Below are positions 56,951 to 64,000 of a stretch of 64,000 bases of DNA, one piece after another. How positions within the stretch are numbered: position 1 is the stretch's first letter; each line of letters starts with the position of its first letter. This DNA is from Neodiprion pinetum (lineage: Eukaryota; Arthropoda; Insecta; Hymenoptera; Diprionidae). Both the position numbers and the translations under genes were made by a program. The notes below the pieces were generated by a model. It ran no database searches and was not told the origin of the DNA. It saw nothing but the letters and a program-made list of their open reading frames with translations. The stretch lies in contig NC_060234.1 of assembly GCF_021155775.2 (NCBI RefSeq), forward strand, positions 14,249,871 to 14,313,870, in the 5' to 3' direction.

Positions 56951-57459
56951 TTATCTCAATAAACCCCAAATATAGTCTCCCATCACGTTTTCATTGTATT
57001 GGCCTTGATAACGTTGTTCGAAGCTCAAAATGTCCTGATAAAAACGTTCTCCTTGCTCTTGTGAATACGCTCCCATTTTGTTTTTGAATTCATCGGAATG
57101 AGCATGCAGCACATGTACTTTTAATGACTTCCTGCAACCCATGGCCTTAAAATTTTTTAGCATATCCCCAAGTAGCTTTTTGTAGTTTTGAGTTGTAGTT
57201 TTACGATTCAGCAACGTTGGAAATTTTTCATCGGCGAAAATCTGTCTAATTTGCGGACCAACAAAAACCTCAGCTTCAACCTTCGCTTCTGATAACTTTG
57301 GAAAAAATTGTCTCAAGTATTCAAAAGCTTCTGACGTTTGATCCAGCTTTTTCACAAATTGTTTCATCAACCCCAACTTAATGTGCAGGGGCGGCATTAA
57401 CTCTTTTTCCGCTTCAACAATCGGCTCAAATTTTACATTTTGTTTTCCAACACAAAGTT
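56951..57459 (-). CDS. C-terminal exon of an uncharacterised arthropod repeat-associated protein
   Basis: Open to the end. Key segments are ELMPPLHIKLGLMKQFVKKL, EAEVFVGPQIRQIF, MLKNFKAMGCRKSLKVHVLH and EQGERFYQDILSFEQRYQGQ, ending YIWGLLR. I recognise the pattern (LPPLHIKLGLMK, GPQIR, MGCRMSLKxHxLxSH, ERFHQDI, MMxDYCW) as a family found repeatedly in arthropod assemblies, probably transposon-encoded, function unknown. Compared with that pattern, about 30-40 residues between GPQIR and NYKKLL seem to be missing. CATTTACACAG precedes 57459, so this is probably an exon; the hydrophobic frame further upstream (57460-57562) looks intronic. Confidence 0.6.
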
Positions 57460-57658
57460 CTGTGTAAATGACTATTTTTACTATAACTATTACAAAAGCA
57501 AACTTTATACCAAAAAACGGTATTTTCTTTTTGTTTTTGTTTATAATTAACCAGAAAATCATAAAATAAACTTTAGGACAAAGAACAACATTTTTTTTGT
57601 AAAGCCGTGTTATTCCCCATCACCTCGGCGACAGGGTAAAGGTCTACTTCCGCAAGCT

Positions 57659-57829
57659 ATGATTACTCGACAAGGTGTTCAAACGAAACACGTTCTCTGG
57701 GATGACCCAAACGAGTTAATGGAGCGTCTTTGTTTACTCCTGTTATCGTGGCCAGAGGAAAATCCGAGTCGCAATGACAAAATAATCTCCATTATCGAAG
57801 AATTACGCGAAGCAGGAATCATTTATTGA
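57659..57829 (+). CDS. small Polinton-associated ORF
   Basis: 56 codons from ATG to TGA: MITRQGVQTKHVLWDDPNEL, then MERLCLLLLSWPEENPSRND and KIISIIEELREAGIIY. I recall the core (LWDDPNELVxRLxLLL..., IISIIEELREAGII) from ORFs next to integrases in insect Polinton-like elements. Role unknown. It lies 33 bases before the next Polinton ORF on the same strand. The short length suggests it is the C-terminal part of a longer protein or a separate exon. Confidence 0.5.
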   Translation: MITRQGVQTKHVLWDDPNELMERLCLLLLSWPEENPSRNDKIISIIEELREAGIIY

Positions 57830-57861
57830 GCAGCTCCCATCGCTTTGCATTTATTCCTGTG

Positions 57862-58263
57862 ATGAGCGTCGACGTGTTTGTACGGCATCCGGATAAAAAC
57901 AAGGCTGCAAGCACTCGCAGTCCTCCGGGTGTCGGATTTTAAATAACAGCGAACGGGCATTACGACATACAGAACAAGAGACTGTGCAATGTCGCTGATC
58001 CCGCAGAGCCGAACAATGCTGTAACTTTGAGAATCTTGAGACGAAAATTCAACGAGCTGCAAAAACAAATCGATGACCTCGATCAAATGATCAAAGCTTT
58101 GGAGATCACCACGGAGAAAGCCTTGCATACCTTTCACCCAGATTTTAACACAGGCAGAGACCTGTCAATTCGAAACGCTGAAATCATTTCTAAATTGGAT
58201 ACCAGACTTAGAGCATCGGAATATGAACAAGGAAAAGCTAGCGCTGGTGACGGAACTGCGTAA
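57862..58263 (+). pseudogene. Polinton-associated ORF with one internal stop
   Basis: Starts MSVDVFVRHPDKNKAAST. A TAA at 57940-57942 interrupts. The same phase then gives ITANGHYDIQNKRLCNVADP, ILRRKFNELQKQIDDLDQMI (predicted coiled coil) and ALHTFHPDFNTGRDLSI. The GHYDxxNKRLxNVxDPxxxxDAxTLR pattern is familiar from ORFs of insect Polintons, reminiscent of phage/virus fibre-like repeats, but its function is unestablished. The last 41 bases overlap the integrase start in another phase. Confidence 0.5.
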
Positions 58264-59148
58264 TCCGGCGCGTCGGAATTACTCGCGTCATCGTGTAGAC
58301 GTGCGCGGCATCGACGAGACTTGGCAGGCAGATCTTGTTGATATGATGTCATACGCTGGACAAAACAAAGGTTACAACTATATTTTCACTGTCATTGATA
58401 TTTTTTCAAACTACGCGTGGGCTATACCGATGAAGAACAAGTCCGGTGATGATGTTACAAAGTCGATGGCATTTGTGGTAACGCAAGGACGTGTACCGAA
58501 AAAATTACACGTGGATAGACGAACGGAATTTGACAACTCAAAATTTGAATCTCTTATTTCACGTTACGGAATAAAACTTTACTCCATGTTCAGTAATTTT
58601 GAGGCTTCGATCTGCGAACGCTTCAATCGCACGCTCAAAAGTCAAATGTAGAAACGGTTCATTATGCAAAGAAGCTACAAGTGGCTCGATATCTCATCTC
58701 ATTTGGTTTCGGCTCACAACAAGGCCAAACACCGAACCATAAGAATGAAACCAACTGATGTCACCGTTGAGAACGAAAGGTTGGTATTACCTTAGGCGTA
58801 CAGAGGGCTTCGAGCGAAACCTACCGTACTGGAAAAGTGCAAGACTGGTCAAAAAATTCGAATCAGCAAATTCGAAAACGTCTTGAAGAAAGGCCACACC
58901 CCCAATTCGACGACGGAGATATTCACAACAAGCCATATGGAAAATACTCATTCTGTGACGCATAAGCTCAAAGAACATCAAGATCAACCCACCGCTGGTG
59001 ATTTCTACGAATAGGAGCACCTTAAGGTTGAACATACATACATCCATCCTGTGAAGGAGGTGCTCAAGAAGCGTGTGAAAAATTATACGTTCAGTGGTTA
59101 GGTTTTGACAATACACACAACAGTTGGATACATGAATCTGATATGTAA
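58223..59148 (+). pseudogene. Maverick/Polinton retrovirus-type integrase
   Basis: Catalyses end processing and strand transfer of the element. N-terminal ELRNPARRNYSRHRVDVRG; core first Asp in TWQADLVDMMSYAG; second Asp in LHVDRRTEFDN; Glu in ICERFNRTLK, giving a complete D-D-E set. TAG at 58649-58651 (Trp in relatives) cuts the frame. It continues in phase with KRFIMQRSYKWLDISSHL and HRTIRMKPTDVTVE to TAG near 58794. A C-terminal module with GQKIRISKFENVLKKGHTPN and a chromodomain-like end (QWLGFDNTHNSWIHESDM) follows after another stop and a frameshift near 59090. The core looks competent, the gene does not. Confidence 0.87.
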
Positions 59149-59264
59149 AATTGAATAAGGAAACGAGATTTTTTTTCAAGTATCTGTCTTTATGCCACAC
59201 CCTACGTGTACACACATATATACGCACAATTCTGTTTCACACCGTAACTACTATAAGATTTAGT

Positions 59265-62200
59265 TTATCTGCAGGTCTTGTAGCACCACGAAAGCGTATC
59301 GGTCGTGTTTGGAAGTACGATCCGCTTATCGTCGTTCCAGCACAGTGCTATCTTCTTCTGTTCTATGGTACAGACCTGATGCTTCTGACTAAGTAAAAGA
59401 CTCTAATATTTGTCCAAATTTTGATGTTGAAAAGCGCACTTCAAGTAATCGTCGAAAGTTATTGTTGTTAACAGCGATCCTTTGACACCCTTGGCCCGTT
59501 TTTATTATCTTTATCCTCTCCTAACACTCGAAATCAATACAATTTCGCTCTGAATCTAACAAATTCTGCTATTATTTTCCCGTTACACTCGTATTCCGTT
59601 GAACCGAGGACTTTTTTGTTAACCAATGGCATTCCGTAGACATTATCAGGCGGATAATCGGAGGTGTCAAATTTGTTCAAGTCTTGTTAAATGCAGTCGT
59701 ACATAACAGGGACGGTGAAGTGATGTATCAAACTATCCGTGTCAGTATACATTGATATCGCCGAATGTCCAAATTTCGTTTTAACATAATTGTAGTGGAA
59801 ATCGTGAATTTAGGTCTCCGAAAGATCTAGAATGGGGAAGATTGCATATAATGGTTTGTTGGGTTCCAATTTAGTTTCACGCAATTCAATTATCATCATA
59901 TCTCTACCAAAAATGATGCAATTGTGGAGACTCGGTTTGGCACAGCTAGCTCGAGCACCATATCTACCATGCCATTTTGTGATCAATCTGACATCTCAGT
60001 ACTTTTTAACATTTCCCATCGTCTTACCAAAATCTGCTTTATTCATGAATTTAGAAAAGTTTTTTCGGAATTCGTTGCACATTTTTTTTCTCTAATCAGT
60101 ATTCAAATCTATGTACTTTTTAAGTCACGGTGTCTGCCTGAATTTAAGAATTCTGTGTAATTTAACCAATTTGGAACCTAGCTCTAAACACTGTTTCCAA
60201 ACGCGGTAATGAATAACATAGTTTTGCTTAGTAAGTAATGTGGTCGTCAATTTCAGCTGCTTTCTATTTGAAATCAGAGGTATGTAGTGCTGCGGACACA
60301 GTGGCGTATTCTTGTGCATTTCGTGCAGTTTCTCAGGATACTCCAAATCCACCTCTAATACATAGCCAAACTCTGCTTCGTCCAAGATGTAAAAAACATC
60401 AAATTTTTCGAAATCTGGTGTTACGTGGGGGTGAGGGTGTACTGAGCGGTGGTAGTTAATGATTAATTGAATAATCTAGCTCCCACGTAACGACAATGAA
60501 TAATAATTAAAACTAAGAGAAAGACTCACCTTTCGATAAGCCGGTATTTTGTAGGATCGTGCTGCTATAGACCTGTACAGGTCTGTGAGGTTTGTTTAAA
60601 TTGTTGAGGCAATTACAATAATAAAAATGGAAAGAAGGTCGTTCAAAATAAATGATTAATATAACTTGACTGGTAAAAGATGAAATATATTCTATTTCGA
60701 TTCGGTAATTGAAATGTTTGGTAACAATCAATGGTGATGAATATATATATATGCCGAAAATAACAATTTATGAAGTATTCAAGTTTATAAAAATCGTGTG
60801 TTGTTCTATTCTAATGGATATTATTATTTGGTACCAGGAACATCTATTCTGAACGATGGTTATAACTAGCTGGTCGTGAATATTGTATTGTATCTCTCTT
60901 TTTAGATTATCTTGAATCGATTATATATATATATAATTGTTAAGTCTTATTCGTTGATTCTTGGAAACAATAAGTACGAATTAATTGGCGGTAGTGAAGC
61001 TAGCCACCAATTCTTGACTTGGTTTTTGTGAATTTACTGAAGTAGTTTTTGATTATCAAGGTGAAACAAGAATTCGTCTAATTTCGAAGATTAACACTCG
61101 GATTGACTTAGCTTTTTGGTGAATCGGTCGACGAGATTGAGAGCCGTCGGATCGTGTCGGTCTGCGTCGGTAAAATGCTAGACCAGGGGCCTCACCTCAA
61201 ATTTGGAAGTGTTGATGAATCGAATGATGTTGAACGTTGGTCACTTAGTCTTTGTGAATTTAGAATGATATCTTGTTATCGAAAAGTTTGAAAGTGTCTG
61301 TTTTCTGATTTTTATGGTAAGTTAAAATTGATTGGAACGATTATTTATTAAAAACGATAGTGTAATTATTATTATTATTACTTAGAATTACCTGATTCGT
61401 TTGAATCAGGGCCGAACTCAATTTTAACTAAGGAAAATGGAATATCATAAAAATGTCTATTCGCGAAATGATGAGATTTAGTAAAGAACAGAAAAGATGG
61501 AAATGTAGAAGATAGTGAGTCCTTTGCAGCTAACAGGATAACTGAATGCTCGAATTTGACGAATTAGCGCGAGACTTTAGGCCGGTCACAACTAAGATTT
61601 TCCAACACTACTCTTGCTCGAGAGGGCTAATCCGGGTTTAAGTCCACGCACTTCGCGACTTGACAGACGAAAGACGCGGCTTCTTGGGCCCGAGGGTCCA
61701 AGGAGCTGCAGTTGTAATTGGTTACAACGGTAATTAGCCAATGGAAAGCGAGGCGACCTCCTGGCGCCCAAATCCACATGGTCAGCGTCACTTCACGCTC
61801 TCCAACGGTGTTCCGACGATTCTCAATCTCGTCGGTGACACATTGAAAATATGAACAAAAGATATTTGCATGCAATGTTCACACATTCATTCATACATTC
61901 CAATGAGTAATCTATTTTAATTTGATGGTTCTGAAGGTAGTGGTTTATCCTAGTTATTGATTATAATTTTAATTTAAAAAGAGAGATATTTCCAGGCTGA
62001 GCGCTACTGATACTAGCTCAGCAGTTTCTCATCTCAGTTCTTGGTACCAGCTAAATAAACGAAAGTTGAACCTTATACTAGGGATCGTTGTTGGTCTCTA
62101 CGTGACTTTTGCCAGGAGGGGTGGAACTCGCTGTTATTAGAATATGAGATTTGATGAAATGATATATGTGCATTGAAGTAATCAAAGAAATGAAATAAAA

Positions 62201-62620
62201 TGGAATTTTAAAAAGGTACGCCAAGGCAGTACGTCGGGGCGTAACACTGGCATCCATTCAAAGGAACTGCAAGGTAGATCAAAGGTCATATGAATTGTTG
62301 ACATCGAAGTAAATGAGATACGACTTTTCTAGTTCTGAATTGAAGGCATCTACCATGTATCTATTATTAGCATTTGCATATCGATTAGAGCATTGAGACA
62401 CGCCACCTGGAATACTTTTTTCAATAAACATGACCATATCAATATGGGTGAAAAGCTCAAGTTCAACACCAGTACATTTCAGCATCGCGTCCAATGAAAG
62501 ACCGGGCTCTGTGTAATAATGTAAAGGGTCCGGATTGAACATTGCCCAATAATTCTGCCGGAAGTTTTCAAAAACGTCTGCCAATAGAAAAACGTCAGTT
62601 TGCAAGTATAAGTCTAACAA
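59265..62620 (-). pseudogene. Maverick/Polinton DNA polymerase B, copy 2, split by a solo LTR
   Basis: Minus-strand homologue of 22914-26249. From the right: Exo III YLQTDVFLLADVFENF, PDPLHYYTEPGLSLDAMLKC and motif A YFDVNNSY. The family B LTR (60419-62246) follows, then EFGYVLEVDLEYPEKLHEMH, motif B region KADFGKTMGN and motif C YTDTDSLIHHF with both aspartates, ending at a TAA at 59265-59267. Several stops and frameshifts. The Exo I/II and N-terminal parts are missing because another transposon starts at about 62622. Convergent arrangement with the integrase at 58.2-59.1 kb fits a Polinton. The plus-strand frame at 59151-59396 is a shadow of this tail. Confidence 0.87.
60419..62246 (+). mobile_element. 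family B solo LTR, copy 2
   Basis: 1828 bases from TGTTACGTGGGGGTGAG to GGGGCGTAACA, flanked by CTGG at 60415-60418 and 62247-62250, a perfect 4-bp duplication in the polymerase gene. Collinear with 33133-34984 with scattered substitutions and short indels. No coding region recognised. Confidence 0.9.
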
Positions 62621-62621
62621 G

Positions 62622-64000
62622 GAAGGTCACCTTACTGTACCCCCATAACCTGGGTCAAAAAAATTATATTTTGTAGTTCACGCCAAAGTATAAACCTTCA
62701 CAAAAAATTAGCGGCCCACTCGCATATTTAAGGGGTGAAATTAATTCTCAAAAATCGGTGGTTTTTTCGTTTTTCGCTGATATCTTCGAAACAAAAATAG
62801 ATACGGAAGAAGTTTAAATAGCAAAGTTGTTCATTTTTTAGTGCCCTGCACAAATACGTAGGCAAAAATTGGAAACAATTTTTTAATTTTTTTTCTATTT
62901 TAAAAAAAAGTGTTTTTTAATACATTTTTCGTCATTTGATCACTGAAAAAGTTCTTATTTCGCCTGAAAATTGAACAAGGTTGACAAATCCGTCAAATGG
63001 AATATGTTTATATTTATATATAGGTTTAGTAAATCCACATATGCTGTTCCACCCTAATCGTAAAATACTCATAAATCTTTTACATCTAGTTTCGTTTTGT
63101 GCATCCATTTTAGTACAAGCGAATAAGTATCACATGATTTTTTTTTATTTTATATAAAACTTTATTTGACATGCATGTCGTTTTTTCATTTACTAGAAAC
63201 CTTCGATTCATATATTATATAGCTATTAAAATGTCTAGTACTCATGACAGGAAAAAAAGCTGACAATGCACTTATCAGTTTCTTCATTTCGTATTATGGA
63301 ATGTATTCATTGCAATAATGATACTCCTCAAAGAAGTGTTTGCGACACAAAGGTTTTTTGCACCACGAACATGTTATAACAGCGAAATCACCACAAATGT
63401 GACATCGTGGTTCCGAATTATCTCCAAAACCAAACGTCACCGGATTGATGAACTCAGGGGGTGTTTTTTCTATGTACCTACTTTTGTACCATGCATATTT
63501 AAGCATATTAATATAACGTGGGGAAGAAAGTTGTTTGTGAACAAGTGACCTCAGTTTGGTGATGTTATTCCTTAAATGCAGATTTATATCGCTACCGGAA
63601 AGAATTATTATATCTGAAAAATGCCGAACAAAAATTTTTCAAATTCGAAAACCAAACACATCTAATGGTTGTATTTGTCCTTTTGTCCCTTTTGGAATAA
63701 TTTTTAATACAATTTTTTTGTTAGGAGGCGTTACTACATCAACTACTTCTGAACAGTGTCCACTCCAGGAGTCGATTAAAAGCGCACTGTTGTCGCCAAC
63801 ATTCGGAAAATAGATTTCGGTTAGCCACTGTTTGAAATGATCTGTCGAAAAAACGAAAGAAATATTTAATTTGATTTGGTTCGCAATATTTAATATGCCA
63901 CAAGAATGTATAATTTAAATAGTTCTTACCTGATGTTAACTTTTCAGATTTCGATGCCGAAACAAAAACGTTTGTGGGTTTGAACAACGTTTTTCCTACG
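62622..64000 (-). mobile_element. pogo/DDE_1-like transposon, 3' end, continues beyond window
   Basis: The Polinton polymerase similarity stops at about 62620 next to a TA. ACAAGGAAGGTCACCTTACT then begins a non-coding ~670-base region leading to the transposase gene on the minus strand. The other end lies outside the window, so TIRs and target duplication cannot be tested here. Insertion at TA would fit the Tc1/pogo group. Confidence 0.5.
63294..64000 (-). pseudogene. DDE_1/pogo-like transposase, C-terminal exons, partial
   Basis: Exon from the window edge to 63930 (LFKPTNVFVSASKSEKLTS), GT-AG intron 63842-63929 (88 bases, phase 1), exon 63841-63294. The last exon has FKQWLTEIYFPNVGDNSALL, IDSWSGHCSEVVDV (the D of the second catalytic strand in DSWSGH) and KGTKGQIQPLDVFGF. 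A TGA follows where relatives have Trp, then KYAWYKSRYIEKTPPEFINP. A Cys/His cluster CHICGDFAVITCSWCKKPLC with HFFEEYHYC closes the protein at 63294. DSW-x-GH and GT-x-x-x-IQPLD are DDE_1 signatures. One internal stop makes this copy defective. Confidence 0.72.

Noticed and set aside
1..64000. CRISPR arrays, bacterial operons, riboswitches or replication origins
   Set aside because: No such structure seen. The tandem arrays lack CRISPR-like spacer organisation, and the window is clearly eukaryotic.

Overview
This 64 kb window reads as insect (at least arthropod) nuclear DNA. It is AT-rich, has no operon-like gene packing, contains GT-AG introns, and is mostly layered transposable elements. 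The one recognisable host-gene piece is a single 230-bp exon at 42435-42664. It encodes the start of the ligand-binding domain of an NMDA-type glutamate receptor subunit 2, so much of the surrounding sequence may be intron or intergenic space that elements have filled. The species cannot be told from the sequence.

Layout: 1.0-6.0 kb holds a complete but mutated DIRS1-type tyrosine-recombinase retrotransposon on the minus strand, with inverted terminal repeats and a clear internal complementary region. 8.0-13.3 kb has two Penelope-like remnants (GIY-YIG endonuclease, reverse transcriptase) and fragments of a large LTR, here called family A. 13.4-22.0 kb is mainly foldback elements, MITEs and minisatellites. 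22.9-26.25 kb is a decayed protein-primed family B DNA polymerase of a Maverick/Polinton.

26.3-39.2 kb is the most striking part. A DNA transposon with roughly 280-bp terminal inverted repeats and a spliced transposase-like gene has been invaded by a gag-bearing retroelement remnant and, separately, by a complete Ty3/Gypsy element with paired 256-bp LTRs. That Gypsy element was hit in its integrase by a solo LTR of family A, which in turn was hit by a solo LTR of family B. Target-site duplications are visible at each step, so the order of events can be read.

39.2-49.5 kb has a split long-arm MITE, the receptor exon, a tRNA-like sequence, a hAT-type MITE with an 8-bp duplication, a smaller MITE and unassigned DNA. 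49.55-52.5 kb is a minisatellite locus split by a second intact family A solo LTR. 53.0-56.7 kb has Gypsy gag-protease and integrase-tail remnants, a 27-bp minisatellite and a P-loop fragment resembling a deoxynucleoside kinase. 57.0-57.5 kb is an intact ORF of a recurring arthropod family I cannot name. 57.6-62.6 kb is a second Polinton fragment: small ORFs and integrase on plus, and DNA polymerase B on minus, the latter interrupted by the second family B solo LTR. From 62.6 kb to the end is the 3' part of a DDE_1/pogo-like transposase gene.

Almost every element gene carries stops, frameshifts or insertions. The window is a record of successive invasions rather than a working gene set.
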